The notes: generated from the letters alone by a model not told the origin. DNA of 64,000 bases from Paraburkholderia unamae (GCF_003268775.1 NZ_QLSU01000008.1:124001-188000); one strand, 5' to 3'. Shown: positions 33,472 to 42,757, numbered from the stretch's first letter. Numbers and translations are program-made.

Positions 33472-34773
33472 TCACAACGAACGCGCGATGGCCTGACCCA
33501 GCAGGTCGATGCCGAGGTCGATCTCGGCCTCGCTAACCGTGAGCGGCGGCGCGATGCGGAACACCCCGCCCATGCCCGGCAACTGCACGATATTCATGCT
33601 CAGGCCGAGTTTCATGCACTCGCGCGTGATCTTCGCACCGAGGCCGTCGGCGGGCTCCTTCGTGCGGCGGTCCTTGACGACCTCCATGCCGAGCAGCAGC
33701 CCGCGCCCGCGAATATCGCCAATGCAGTCAAAGCGCTCCATCAGGTCCAGCAAGCCGCGCCTGAGCCGCTCGCCCATCACGTTCGCACGCGCCACGAGGC
33801 CATCGCGCTCGACCACGTCCAGCACGCGCAAGCCGACCGCGGCGGGCAGCGGATCGGACACGTGGGTCGTATAGAACAGGAAGCCGCGCGCGTGCGCCTC
33901 CTCCTCGATCTGCGCGGACGTGACCACGGCCGCCAGCGGCAGGCCCGCGCCCAACGTCTTGGAGAGCGTGAGAATGTCGGGCGTGACGCCGTCGCGCTGG
34001 CACGCGAACATCGTGCCCGTGCGCCCCACGCCGGTTTGCGCCTCGTCGAGAATCAGCAGCATGCCGCGTTCTTCGCATTTGCGCTTGAGCGCCGCCATGT
34101 AGCCTTCGGGCAGTTCGATGATGCCGCCGGAGCTGAGAATCGGCTCGGCGATGAAGGCCGCGAGATTGCCGCTCGACTGGCGATCGATCAGATCGAACGC
34201 ATAATCCAGTTCTGCCAGGTAATCGTACTGGCCGTTGCGCTCGAAGCGCGGCCGGTACGGGAACGGCGCGGGAATCGCGAACGAGCCGACGGCGGCCGGG
34301 CCCACGCCCTTGCGCCCCGCGCTATACGTGGCCGAAGCCGCGCCGCCCGTCATGCCGTGCCACGACTGCGCGAAGCCCACGATTTCGTATTTGCCGGTGA
34401 CGAGCTTCGCCATGCGGATGGCCGCCTCGTTCGACTCCGCGCCCGTGCTGAGCAAAAGCGCGCGGTCCAGCCCCTCGGGGGTGATCTCGGCCAGGCGCGT
34501 TGCCAGATCGACCACGGGACGCGAGAGCATGCCGCTGAAGAGGTGATCGAGCTTGCCCGCGTATTCGTTGATGACCGAAACGATCTCGGGGTGGCTATGG
34601 CCCAGCACCGCGCTCATCTGGCCCGAGGTGAAGTCGAGAATCGGGCGGTCGTCGGCGTCGTAGACGAAGCTGCCCTGGGCGCGCTCGATGATCATCGGCT
34701 CGAACGTGCCGCCGTAGCGGATGAGGTGCTGCCTGGCGTTGCGCCAGAAAAGTTCATCGTCGTTGCGGGTCAC
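33472..34773 (-). CDS. dgdA: 2,2-dialkylglycine decarboxylase (pyruvate)
   Basis: The 433-residue class III aminotransferase matches B. cepacia DgdA in length and, as far as I recall it, in nearly all of its sequence. It has TFEPMIIERAQGSFVYDADD, SGQMSAVLGHSHPE, D243 (LILDEAQTGVG) that binds the PLP ring nitrogen, and K272 (TLSKTLGAG), the PLP lysine. The enzyme decarboxylates 2,2-dialkylglycines such as 2-aminoisobutyrate and transfers the amino group to pyruvate. It is divergent from dgdR, as in B. cepacia, and converges with the Lrp gene. It is the only catabolic gene of its unit, so it probably allows use of Aib-containing peptides as a nitrogen source. Confidence 0.93.
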   Translation of the reverse strand: MTRNDDELFWRNARQHLIRYGGTFEPMIIERAQGSFVYDADDRPILDFTSGQMSAVLGHSHPEIVSVINEYAGKLDHLFSGMLSRPVVDLATRLAEITPEGLDRALLLSTGAESNEAAIRMAKLVTGKYEIVGFAQSWHGMTGGAASATYSAGRKGVGPAAVGSFAIPAPFPYRPRFERNGQYDYLAELDYAFDLIDRQSSGNLAAFIAEPILSSGGIIELPEGYMAALKRKCEERGMLLILDEAQTGVGRTGTMFACQRDGVTPDILTLSKTLGAGLPLAAVVTSAQIEEEAHARGFLFYTTHVSDPLPAAVGLRVLDVVERDGLVARANVMGERLRRGLLDLMERFDCIGDIRGRGLLLGMEVVKDRRTKEPADGLGAKITRECMKLGLSMNIVQLPGMGGVFRIAPPLTVSEAEIDLGIDLLGQAIARSL

Positions 34774-34878
34774 CGTGCTTCTCCTCTTCGCGTAGCAAGT
34801 TTTCCTTGCAGTCTAGTCGGCGCTCTGGTTTTATAGAATCGAATAGTTCTTATGCGAGATAGAAGAGAGGCTAATATC

Positions 34879-35760
34879 TTGAGCCGTACGCTCGAAATCG
34901 ATTTGCTGCGTTCGTTCGCCGTGATTGCCGAAGTGCGCTCGCTCAGCCGGGCGGCCGAGCGCGTGGGCCGCACCCAGTCGGCGCTGAGCCAGCAGATGAA
35001 GCGGCTGGAGGAAATCGTCGATCAGCCGCTCTTTCAGCGCACCGGGCGGGGCGTGGTGCTCACCAACCCGGGCGAGCGCTTGCTGATACACGCCCAGCGC
35101 ATTTTGCGGCTGCATGACGAGGCGCTCGCCGACCTTGGCGGCAAGGGCTTGTCGGGGACTATCCGCTTCGGCTGCCCCGACGACTATGCGGCCGTGTTCC
35201 TTCCCACCTTGCTGCGCCAGTTCGCGAGCCAGCACCCGCATGCGCTCGTGGAGGTCGTTTGCGGCCCCACGCCGCGACTGCTGGAGCAACTGGACAAACG
35301 CGCCGTGGATCTCGCGATGGTGTCGTTGCCCGATGACCGGACGGCAGGCGGCGCAGCGAGCGGCGCGGGCGACGACATCATCCGCCGCGAGCAACTGGTG
35401 TGGATCGGCTCGCCGGAGCTCGAATCCGCGCATTTCGATCCGCTGCCGCTCGCGCTTTCCGACCCGGACACGCTCGACCACATCGCCGCGTGCGAAGCGC
35501 TCGATCGCGCGGGCCGGGCCTACCGCGTCGCGTATGCGAGCAGCAGTCTCGCCGGACTCACGGCGCTCGTGCGCTCGGGGCAAGCCTTCGCGGTGATGAC
35601 GCAGACGGCCGTGCCATCCGATCTGGCCATCCTCAACGGCGACCCCGCGTTGCCGCCTTTGCCGAGCGTCGGCATCACGCTGAAGTTCGAACGCAAGCGC
35701 CCCTCGCATCTCACGGCGGCGTTCGCGGATCACATCCGGTTCACGCTGCCACTGCTGTAA
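34879..35760 (+). CDS. dgdR: LysR-type regulator of dgdA
   Basis: The 293-residue protein has a LysR helix-turn-helix (AEVRSLSRAAERVGRTQSAL) and the usual two-lobed effector domain ending HIRFTLPLL. An ATG exists at 34852, but TTG 34879 is chosen: GAGAGG lies eight bases upstream and the protein then starts SRTLEIDLLRSF, as in DgdR, with the same length as I remember. It is divergent from dgdA with a 105-base gap containing a weak AGAA-N8-TTCT repeat near the start. DgdR represses dgdA without a dialkylglycine inducer, according to work on B. cepacia. Confidence 0.88.
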   Translation: MSRTLEIDLLRSFAVIAEVRSLSRAAERVGRTQSALSQQMKRLEEIVDQPLFQRTGRGVVLTNPGERLLIHAQRILRLHDEALADLGGKGLSGTIRFGCPDDYAAVFLPTLLRQFASQHPHALVEVVCGPTPRLLEQLDKRAVDLAMVSLPDDRTAGGAASGAGDDIIRREQLVWIGSPELESAHFDPLPLALSDPDTLDHIAACEALDRAGRAYRVAYASSSLAGLTALVRSGQAFAVMTQTAVPSDLAILNGDPALPPLPSVGITLKFERKRPSHLTAAFADHIRFTLPLL

Positions 35761-35970
35761 TCGCCGGGCGCGCCGGGCGTCCCCGCCCCTCGCTGCACAG
35801 TCCCCCCCGCCCGACTTCATCGGTCGCGACGCCGCGACGTCTCCCTTCGTCCACGCGCATAGCGCCCCAGCCGGGGCAAACGGTTGCGCGCGAATCTTTC
35901 AAAGGGTTTACCCGTACACCATCAGGTTTTCATTGACGATGCGTTTTTGACACTTCAATATTTCCCAATA

Positions 35971-35991
35971 CATTGTATTGCCATTCGATAC
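35971..35991. promoter_or_regulatory. Probable IclR-family operator upstream of amidase
   Basis: CATTGTAT-N9-ATAC (35971-35991) recurs with the same spacing upstream of the IclR-type regulator gene at 39644-39664. Just before it, CAATACATTGTATTG (35967-35981) is a near-perfect 15-base palindrome. It overlaps the expected promoter/leader of the amidase gene. Confidence 0.55.
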
Positions 35992-36004
35992 TTTAAAGGA
36001 AATG

Positions 36005-37432
36005 ATGTCAGTCTCAAGTGAACTCCCCGATTTGACCGCTACCCACCTCGCCAGGCTCATCCGTACCGGCGAAGTGAGCGCGACGGAGGTCATGGCCGCT
36101 CATCTGGAGCGCGTTCAGCAATGGAATCCGCAAATCAACGCGGTCGTAGCGGCGGATTTCGACCGCGCTATGGCAGGCGCACGCGCCGCCGACGCCGCCC
36201 AGGCCCGAGGCGAACCACTCGGCGCACTGCATGGCTTGCCCGTCGCACACAAGGACCTCTTCAGCACGAAGGGCACACGGACGACATTCGGCTCGCTCGC
36301 CTTCGAGGACTACGTGCCCGAAGCCGACGTCACGCTCGTGGAGCGCCAGCGTCTCGCGGGCGCAATCGCCATCGGCAAGACGAACACGCCCGAATTCGGC
36401 GCCGGCTCGCACACCTTCAATTCCGTGTACGGCATGACGCGCAATCCCTACGCGCCGGACCGCTCGGCGGGCGGCAGCAGCGGCGGTGCCGCCGCGGCGC
36501 TGGCCAGCGGCATGGTTGCGCTCGCCGACGGTTCGGACATGGGTGGATCGCTGCGCAATCCGGCCAGCTTTTGCAATATCGTCGGCCTGCGCCCTTCCTT
36601 CGGCCGCGTGCCGTATGCGCCGAACGCGGGCCGCTTCAATCCGCTTTCGGTCGCCGGGCCCATGGGCAGGACGGTCGAGGATGTCGCGCTGTTCCTGGAA
36701 ACGCTGGCAGGCTTCGACGCGCGGGACCCGCTTTCCTTCCCGTCGCCGGAGATCGCGTACAGCAAGCAGCTTCAGCGCGATTTCAGCAACGTTCGAATTG
36801 CGTGGGGCGGCGACCTGGGCGGCCTGCCGTTCGAGCCCGAGGTGATGGAAATCACGCGTGCGAGTCTGGGCGTATTCGCCGACCTGGGTTGCCGCGTGGA
36901 AGCCGCAACGCCTCCGCTGGAAGGCGCCCACGAGGCCTTCCACACCTTGCGCGCCATGTCGTTTGCGAACGCGTATCGGGAGACCCTCAAGTCGAAGCGC
37001 GACAAGCTCAAAGACACGGTCATCTGGAATATCGAAAAGGGCTTGCGGCTGACGGTCGACGACATTCTCGACGCGCAAGCCCAGCGCACCCGCCTGTTCG
37101 AGCGCCTGCGGGAATTCACCGACACGTATGAATTCATCGTGGCGCCGGTTTCGCAGGTGCTGCCGTTCCCCGTTGAACAGGAATATCCCGCCGAAATTGC
37201 AGGCGTGCCCCAGGCGACTTACATCGACTGGCAGCAATCCGCCTATGTGTTCTCGGTCGCCGGGAACCCGGCCATCTCCGTTCCCTGTGGTTTCAGCAAG
37301 GACGGCACGCCCGTGGGCGTCCAGATTATCGGCCGGTACCGCGACGAGCTCGGCGTACTCCAGTTGGCTCATGCATTCGAGCAACTCACCCAGCACCATC
37401 GCCGTCGGCCTGTTCGCTCGACCCTTTCTTAA
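36005..37432 (+). CDS. Amidase signature family hydrolase
   Basis: The 475-residue protein has the amidase Ser-Ser-Lys triad: K83 (VAHKDLF), S158 (GGSSGG) and nucleophile S182 (DMGGSLRNPA). AAAGGA is followed by ATGs at 36002 and 36005; the second has better spacing. An alternative TTG at 35978 would lie inside the operator and is rejected. Enzymes of this type hydrolyse amides, carbamates or indole-acetamide-like compounds, releasing ammonia. A sugar/acid MHS transporter gene follows 24 bases downstream and an IclR regulator after that, so the three probably form a uptake-and-hydrolysis module. Substrate is unknown. Confidence 0.9.
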   Translation: MSVSSELPDLTATHLARLIRTGEVSATEVMAAHLERVQQWNPQINAVVAADFDRAMAGARAADAAQARGEPLGALHGLPVAHKDLFSTKGTRTTFGSLAFEDYVPEADVTLVERQRLAGAIAIGKTNTPEFGAGSHTFNSVYGMTRNPYAPDRSAGGSSGGAAAALASGMVALADGSDMGGSLRNPASFCNIVGLRPSFGRVPYAPNAGRFNPLSVAGPMGRTVEDVALFLETLAGFDARDPLSFPSPEIAYSKQLQRDFSNVRIAWGGDLGGLPFEPEVMEITRASLGVFADLGCRVEAATPPLEGAHEAFHTLRAMSFANAYRETLKSKRDKLKDTVIWNIEKGLRLTVDDILDAQAQRTRLFERLREFTDTYEFIVAPVSQVLPFPVEQEYPAEIAGVPQATYIDWQQSAYVFSVAGNPAISVPCGFSKDGTPVGVQIIGRYRDELGVLQLAHAFEQLTQHHRRRPVRSTLS

Positions 37433-37456
37433 TTCGCACGACTGACCAGGTCAATC

Positions 37457-38770
37457 ATGAGCACATCCACTGAGCGTTCGGACATCGCAGCGCATCGTTC
37501 GGAAAACCAGCCTGTTCGCGCGTCCATTGCAGCCTTTCTCGGCACGACCGTCGAATGGTACGACTTCTACATTTACGGGAATGCGGCCGCACTCGTCTTC
37601 GACAAACTGTTCTTCCCGCAAGTGAGTTCCTACGTCGGCACGCTGGCGTCGTTCGCGACGTTCGCGGTCGGCTTTCTCGCGCGGCCAATCGGCGGCATTG
37701 TGTTTGGACACCTCGGTGACAAGCTCGGCCGTAAAAAGTCGCTCATGGCCACGCTCATGTTGATGGCGGCGTCGACCGTTGGCGTTGGCTTGCTGCCGAC
37801 CTATGAACAGGCGGGCGCCCTCTCCGTGTGCCTGCTGCTGCTCATGCGGGTTTTGCAGGGTATCGCGGTGGGTGGCGAATGGGGGGGCGCGGTCCTGATC
37901 GCGGGCGAACACGCCCCGAAGCACCGCCGGACCTTCTTCGCCTCCTTCGCGCAACTTGGCAGTCCTGCGGGATTGCTGCTCGCCATGCTGGTATTCGGCG
38001 CAGTGAGCCGCTTCGACCACGCGACCCTCCTCGATTGGGGCTGGCGCCTGCCGTTCCTCGGGAGCGTGGTGCTTTTCGCCGTGGGGTTCTTCGTTCGAGC
38101 AGGCGTCAAGGAGTCTCCCGAGTTCCACGCTTCGAAGAAAGAACGCAAGCTCGTCAAGATGCCGCTGGTCGAAGTCCTGCGCCATCACTGGGTGGTGGTG
38201 CTGCTCGCCATGGGTGCAAACAGCATTGGCGTGGCCGGCGCTTACTTCACCAACACGTTCATGCTGAGTTACACCACGCATTATCTGGGGATGTCCGCGT
38301 CGAAGATCATCAATGTGCTGACGCTGGCCGCCGTCATCCAGTTTCTGTGGCAGCCGGTTGCGGCAAAAATCGCCGAACGCTTCGGTACGGTGCGCTGCCT
38401 GCTGTTGTCGGCCGCCGGCAGTGTGTTGATTCCCTATCCGATGTTCATGCTGGTCAGCACGCAGAACACCTGGCTCATGCTTATTGGCGTCATGCTGGCG
38501 ATCGCCACGAAGTCGAGTTTCTATTCGATTATCGCCGGGTATATGACCGAGATTTTCCCGGCACATATCCGCTATTCGGCCATCTCCCTGGCCTACCAGC
38601 TGTGCGGCGCCATTATCGCGGGCTTCACGCCTTTCGTCGGTTCGATACTCGCCGAGCGTTTCCACGGTAGCTGGATTCCGCTTGCCGTCTTTTACTCGGC
38701 GCTGAGCGCGGCCTCGCTGATCTGCGTGGCAATCATCGCGCGAAGAAAGACGTCTTTCGCGGCGATGTAA
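37457..38770 (+). CDS. MFS transporter, metabolite:H+ symporter (MHS) type
   Basis: The 437-residue protein starts with a hydrophilic tail followed by ASIAAFLGTTVEWYDFYIYG, the MHS hallmark. The loop 2-3 motif is GHLGDKLGRKKSL, and LMRVLQGIAVGGEWGGAVL is the helix 4 signature. Twelve membrane helices are expected. Relatives import shikimate, alpha-ketoglutarate, proline/betaine or aromatic acids with protons. Co-transcription with the amidase suggests uptake of an amide or its acid. It converges with the IclR gene, and a nine-base-pair stem (ACGGTCGCG/CGCGACCGT) at 38789-38816 lies between. Confidence 0.9.
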   Translation: MSTSTERSDIAAHRSENQPVRASIAAFLGTTVEWYDFYIYGNAAALVFDKLFFPQVSSYVGTLASFATFAVGFLARPIGGIVFGHLGDKLGRKKSLMATLMLMAASTVGVGLLPTYEQAGALSVCLLLLMRVLQGIAVGGEWGGAVLIAGEHAPKHRRTFFASFAQLGSPAGLLLAMLVFGAVSRFDHATLLDWGWRLPFLGSVVLFAVGFFVRAGVKESPEFHASKKERKLVKMPLVEVLRHHWVVVLLAMGANSIGVAGAYFTNTFMLSYTTHYLGMSASKIINVLTLAAVIQFLWQPVAAKIAERFGTVRCLLLSAAGSVLIPYPMFMLVSTQNTWLMLIGVMLAIATKSSFYSIIAGYMTEIFPAHIRYSAISLAYQLCGAIIAGFTPFVGSILAERFHGSWIPLAVFYSALSAASLICVAIIARRKTSFAAM

Positions 38771-38788
38771 CCCCCCGCGGCTGTCGCA

Positions 38789-38816
38789 ACGGTCGCGTCT
38801 GCAACGGCGCGACCGT
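38789..38816. terminator. Hairpin between convergent MFS and IclR genes
   Basis: Nine-base-pair perfect stem (ACGGTCGCG / CGCGACCGT) with a ten-base loop between two convergent stops. No U tract follows on either strand, so it is at best a weak bidirectional terminator. Confidence 0.45.
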
Positions 38817-38827
38817 CGAAATCACGG

Positions 38828-39607
38828 TCAGTAAGTCGAGAGTTCCTGAACCAGCGCGAGCAACTGCGGCAAAAGTTCGGCTTCGACCCGGGCCAGCGGC
38901 CAGTCGCTGGTTCTCGCGACGATGTTGACCGCGGCGACCATCTTCCTTGCCGCGTTGAAGATGGGCCCCGCAACGCCAATCTGGCCGGTGATGAGCTGGT
39001 CCTGCGAAATCGAATAGCCCTGGCTCCGGCATTCGGCAACGAGCGCCATCAGTTCGTCCGGGTCGGTGACCGTTTGCGGCGTCATGGCCGGCACCGGCTT
39101 GCGCTTCAGGATGTCGCGCACCTTGTCATCGGGGTAAGCGGAAAGCAGGACACGCCCCGAGCTTGTCGAAAACGCCGACGTCCGGCGGCCGGGCAACATC
39201 TCGACCACTTTCAGTTCCCGGCTGGGAAGGCGGAAAAGATACAGCAGGTCATCGTCTTCGAGCACGCTCACATGCATGGCGAGGCCGAGGCGCTCACGGG
39301 CTGCGACGAGCGTGGGCGTGACCTTCGCGACGAGCGGGTTGGTCCGCAGAAAAAAATAGCCTAGCTCCAGCACGCGAGGCGTGAGGCTATAGCGCTTCGA
39401 CAACGCATCCTTCCTGATATAGCCGGTCTGCTCCAGCGTGTGCGTGAGACGCTGAACGCCACTCTTGGTCATTCCGGTCGCGGCGACAAGCTCCGTGAGA
39501 CTGATTGAATCCTGGAGCGAGCTGAACGCCTCAAGCACTTTTAGCCCTTTGGCAAGGGATTGCACGAAGAGGTTGTCGACCTCCGTAGCCTGCTCGTTGC
39601 TGCTCAC
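38828..39607 (-). CDS. IclR family transcriptional regulator
   Basis: The 259-residue protein has an IclR winged helix (QSLAKGLKVLEAFSS, LTELVAATGMTKSGVQRL) and an effector domain with LGLAMHVSVLEDDDLLYLFR, TSSGRVLLSAYPD and GQIGVAGPIFNAARKMVAAVN. Start GTG 39607 is chosen because GGGAG is seven bases upstream and the result has normal family length. The longer frame from 39709 would run through the probable operator at 39644. It is convergent with the amidase-MHS unit and shares an operator motif with the amidase promoter, so it probably controls that unit and itself. It is not obviously linked to the TGGAAT palindromes of the catabolic locus. Confidence 0.88.
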   Translation of the reverse strand: MSSNEQATEVDNLFVQSLAKGLKVLEAFSSLQDSISLTELVAATGMTKSGVQRLTHTLEQTGYIRKDALSKRYSLTPRVLELGYFFLRTNPLVAKVTPTLVAARERLGLAMHVSVLEDDDLLYLFRLPSRELKVVEMLPGRRTSAFSTSSGRVLLSAYPDDKVRDILKRKPVPAMTPQTVTDPDELMALVAECRSQGYSISQDQLITGQIGVAGPIFNAARKMVAAVNIVARTSDWPLARVEAELLPQLLALVQELSTY

Positions 39608-39643
39608 CTGGTAGCTCCCGATACACGATAATTGGCAAAGGCT

Positions 39644-39664
39644 CATTGTATCGAATTGCAATAC
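39644..39664. promoter_or_regulatory. Probable autoregulatory operator of IclR-type gene
   Basis: CATTGTAT-N9-ATAC, with TTGTAT and ATACAA arms (39646-39666), lies 37-57 bases before the GTG start. It matches the element upstream of the amidase in both half-sites and spacing. Confidence 0.52.
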
Positions 39665-39993
39665 AAAGTGTTGCGGGCTGTCGGATTGCGAAGTTCTCCC
39701 TGTCGGCAAATATCAAACGGGCAATGACCACCACCGCGCCGCTCAACGTTTGACATACGACGCTGCGGACGAAGTCCCGGCCTTGCCCGGCGAACGCAAG
39801 GCAGCGGCATGTAAACGCTCCAATGCGACGCGTGACATCGGCCGGTTCGAAGGTGCGAACCATGCGTGACGGCACCGCCCTCCGCCCAAAAAATAAGGGC
39901 TCCGATCGGTCGTCGCTTTCATATACTGCTCATACGTGCCGTCCTCCCAAGCATGAGCGCAACGTCGCGCTGTCCATCTGGAGTCGAGGCGAA
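39665..39993. other. Intergenic region before VIT-like gene
   Basis: No gene is supported. The frame of the VIT-like gene is open back to 39823 but the conserved protein begins at 39994. Apart from the regulatory half-site at its left edge I see no repeat, terminator or RNA. Confidence 0.5.
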
Positions 39994-40674
39994 ATGAGCA
40001 CCATCACACCGGCCGCACACACCGAACCCGAGCGGCGCAAGCCGATTCTCAATACCGTCGACCGCGTGTGCGAGATATGCTTTGGCCTGTTCATGGCACT
40101 GACCTTCGTCGGGGCTGTCAAGGCAGTGAGCGTCGGCGGCGACGCCGGGACCAAAATGTTTCATGCCGCGCTCGGATGCAATCTCGCGTGGGGCCTGGCC
40201 GACGCCGTGATGTATCTCGTGCGCACGCTTGTCGATCGAGGACAACGCCTGAAGCTCGCGTTGACCGCGCGGCAAGAGACGGACCGTGCAGTTGCCGTGC
40301 GTACATTGCGTGACGCATTGCCCGAGACGCTGGACTCGCTTGTCGAAGACGGCGAACTCGAGCGGATTCGGGCGCGTCTCGCGGCCACATCGACGCTGCC
40401 GCCCAGAGCGAATTTCGTACGTGACGACTTCGTCGGCGCAGTGGGCATCTTTCTGCTCGTCGTCCTCGGCACCTTCCCCGTTGCCCTGCCGTTTCTCCTG
40501 ATCGATGATCACAGGGCGGCGCTCGTCTGCTCACGCGTGCTGACACTCGCGATGCTCTTCATCGCGGGCTGTGCACTGGGACGCTACACCGGTGCGGGCG
40601 CAATGAAAGCAGGCATCGCCATGACCGCGCTCGGCGTGTTGCTGACGATGGCAATCATCGCAGTGGGCGGGTAA
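39994..40674 (+). CDS. VIT/CCC1-like membrane protein (tentative)
   Basis: The 226-residue protein has a hydrophobic N-terminal pair of segments (ICFGLFMALTFVGAVKAV, AALGCNLAWGLADAVMYLV), a charged middle (about 95-145) and three C-terminal segments, including FVGAVGIFLLVVLGTFPVALPFLL. The order resembles VIT1/CCC1 family iron or manganese transporters, but the match is by layout rather than by a firm motif. ATG 39994 follows GAGG by about five bases. It precedes a SulP transporter and a DUF2252 gene, all in the same direction. Role uncertain; an unrelated membrane protein of unknown function is possible. Confidence 0.6.
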   Translation: MSTITPAAHTEPERRKPILNTVDRVCEICFGLFMALTFVGAVKAVSVGGDAGTKMFHAALGCNLAWGLADAVMYLVRTLVDRGQRLKLALTARQETDRAVAVRTLRDALPETLDSLVEDGELERIRARLAATSTLPPRANFVRDDFVGAVGIFLLVVLGTFPVALPFLLIDDHRAALVCSRVLTLAMLFIAGCALGRYTGAGAMKAGIAMTALGVLLTMAIIAVGG

Positions 40675-40979
40675 ACAACGCGTCTCGCTTCTTGACTGTT
40701 ACCCTGAAAAGGGCGACGGTGTGCGTCTGGAACCTGGTTCGCTGTTGTCTCGATCAAGCCGTTTATCCGGATCAGGCATGGGGATCTTCCGTCTCGATGA
40801 GGCTCGTTTGCGCGTTCTCTGCATTCGCGAATGGCGTCGTCGCGCGCGCCATTGCGCACGCCCGCTCGTGCTGCACGCTCTTTCCCGACAAAGTGCTTAC
40901 ATTCATTTTGGACTGCGTATGAATCTCGTTACGCCACCCGGTGACTCCACCGCGTTCAGTGCGAACTGGAGGTGACGCC
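40675..40979. other. Intergenic region before SulP gene
   Basis: About 300 bases without a supportable gene. The last 15 bases carry GGAGG for the SulP gene. Nothing else recognised. Confidence 0.5.
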
Positions 40980-42713
40980 ATGAAACCAGCGGCTTCCGCA
41001 CAACCGCATCCGCATCGCCTGCCCTTTCTACAGGGGCTTTTGCCGCTCAGCCCCGCGCAACTCCCGCACGACATCATCGCGGGAATCACGCTCGCGGCAC
41101 TCGGCATTCCCGAGGTGATGGGCTATACGAAGATAGCTGGTACACCCACCGTCACGGGTCTTTACACCATCTTGCTGCCGCTGCTGGCGTTCGCGGTCTT
41201 TGGTGCGTCGCGTCAACTGGTCGTCGCGGCAGATTCCGCCACCGCAGCCATTCTCGCCGGTACGCTCACCGCGGTCGCCGCATTGGGCAGCAAGGAATAT
41301 GTCGGGCTGACGAGTACCGTGGCCCTGGCGGTGGCCGTGATGCTGGTCTTTGCGCGGATCTTTCGCCTGGGCTTCCTTGCCGACTTTCTTTCGCGCAGCG
41401 CGTTGATCGGCTTCCTCACAGGCGTGGGGGTGCAGGTTGCGGCAGGCGAGCTTGCGGGTCTGTTCGGACTCGCAAAGCAGGGGCATGGCCCGGTGATGCA
41501 GATCGTGTCCGTCGTCGAGCGCGGCGCCGGGGCGAACTATCCGACCACGCTGCTTTCGATTGCCGTCCTCGCCGTGATCATCGGTTGCAAGCGCTTCGTG
41601 CCTCGTGCGCCGGGCGCGTTGATCGCGGTGATCGGGTCCATCGTGGCAAGTGGCGTGTTCGATTTCGCCGGGCATGGCATTACCGTCACCGGCGAAGTGC
41701 CGGGCGGGCTTCCTTCGCTGTTCCTTCCGCCGTTGCATATGGGCGAGGTCAATCAGGTGCTGGCAACGGCCGCCTCGTGTTTCATCGTCATCATCGCCCA
41801 GAGCGCGGCGACGGCGCGCGCGTACGCCAACCGCTACAACGAAAAAGGCGACGACAACGCCGACATTATCGGGCTCGCGGCTGCGAACGCCGCAGCGGCG
41901 TTCACCGGCACCTTCGTCGTGAACGGCAGTCCGACCAAGACCGAGATGGTCGACGATGCGGGGGGCCGCACGCAGGTCGCCCATCTCACGACCGCGGTCA
42001 TCGTGCTGCTGGTGCTGCTGTTCCTCACGAGACCGCTGAGTCTTTTGCCTGCCGCCGTCTTGTCGGCCATTGTGTTCATGATCGGGGTGAAGCTGATCGA
42101 CGTGAAGGGCATGATCGAGCTCTTTCGCATGCAGAAGGACGAATTCGTCGTCGCGCTGCTGACGGTGTGCGTGGTCGTGTTCGTCGATGTGATGCACGGC
42201 ATTCTCGCCGCCATTGTGATGTCATTGATCGCGCATGCCCGAAACAGCTACCACCTGCGCACCCGCGTGCTCACCCGCAGCCCTGCGGGTCACTGGGTCG
42301 CGCATCGTGTCGAGCCGAATGTGCTCGCGGCTCCCGGCATCGTCGTCTACCGGTTCGAAGCGGACCTGTTCTATGCAAACACCGGCCGCTTCTCGGAGGA
42401 AGTGCTGAAACTCGTCAACGAGGCCAGCCCGCCGTTGCGCTGGGTGGTCCTCGATGCATCGGAAATCAACAACGTCGATTACACGGCGTGCAAAGCCTTG
42501 CTTCAGCTTGGCGGCGAACTCGACAGGCGCGGGGTGGGTATCGCCATCGTCGCTCTTCCTTCGGGTGTGCGGCATGAACTCGAACGATACAAGGCGCTGC
42601 GCGCGCCCGATATCCATCGACAGATCTTCTCGACGGTCGATGAGGCGATCGACGCGCTCGGCAATCTATCGCCAACGGCTGCGCCGCCTGCACCGGACGA
42701 CACCAAAGCATGA
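40980..42713 (+). CDS. SulP family anion permease with STAS domain
   Basis: The 577-residue protein starts at ATG 40980, seven bases after GGAGG. It has the SulP N-terminal motif HDIIAGITLAALGIPEVMGYTKIAGTP in outline, many membrane helices to about residue 430, and a C-terminal STAS domain (about 455-555) with VVLDASEINNVDYTACKAL. SulP proteins move sulfate, bicarbonate or dicarboxylates, and STAS regulates them. The QSAATARAYANRY and NGSPTKTEMVDDAGGRTQ segments are typical of the bacterial subgroup. The DUF2252 gene begins 44 bases downstream. The anion cannot be assigned. Confidence 0.9.
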   Translation: MKPAASAQPHPHRLPFLQGLLPLSPAQLPHDIIAGITLAALGIPEVMGYTKIAGTPTVTGLYTILLPLLAFAVFGASRQLVVAADSATAAILAGTLTAVAALGSKEYVGLTSTVALAVAVMLVFARIFRLGFLADFLSRSALIGFLTGVGVQVAAGELAGLFGLAKQGHGPVMQIVSVVERGAGANYPTTLLSIAVLAVIIGCKRFVPRAPGALIAVIGSIVASGVFDFAGHGITVTGEVPGGLPSLFLPPLHMGEVNQVLATAASCFIVIIAQSAATARAYANRYNEKGDDNADIIGLAAANAAAAFTGTFVVNGSPTKTEMVDDAGGRTQVAHLTTAVIVLLVLLFLTRPLSLLPAAVLSAIVFMIGVKLIDVKGMIELFRMQKDEFVVALLTVCVVVFVDVMHGILAAIVMSLIAHARNSYHLRTRVLTRSPAGHWVAHRVEPNVLAAPGIVVYRFEADLFYANTGRFSEEVLKLVNEASPPLRWVVLDASEINNVDYTACKALLQLGGELDRRGVGIAIVALPSGVRHELERYKALRAPDIHRQIFSTVDEAIDALGNLSPTAAPPAPDDTKA

Positions 42714-42757
42714 CGAAGCCAGGCCTGTAGACAATCAACCGGGAAAGGGAGGCACAC

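Noticed and set aside
33472..34773. Generic class III aminotransferase or ornithine aminotransferase for the gene at 33472
   Set aside because: The DGD-specific sequence context, the exact length and the divergent DgdR-type regulator fit dialkylglycine decarboxylase much better.
38828..39607. The IclR-type gene as regulator of the TGGAAT palindromes at 3391-13463
   Set aside because: Its own promoter and the neighbouring amidase promoter share a different motif, and it is 23 kb away; no TGGAAT-type site was noticed near it.
39644..39709. Longer N terminus for the IclR-type protein
   Set aside because: The extension runs through the probable operator and has no ribosome site, while GTG 39607 has a good one and gives normal family length.
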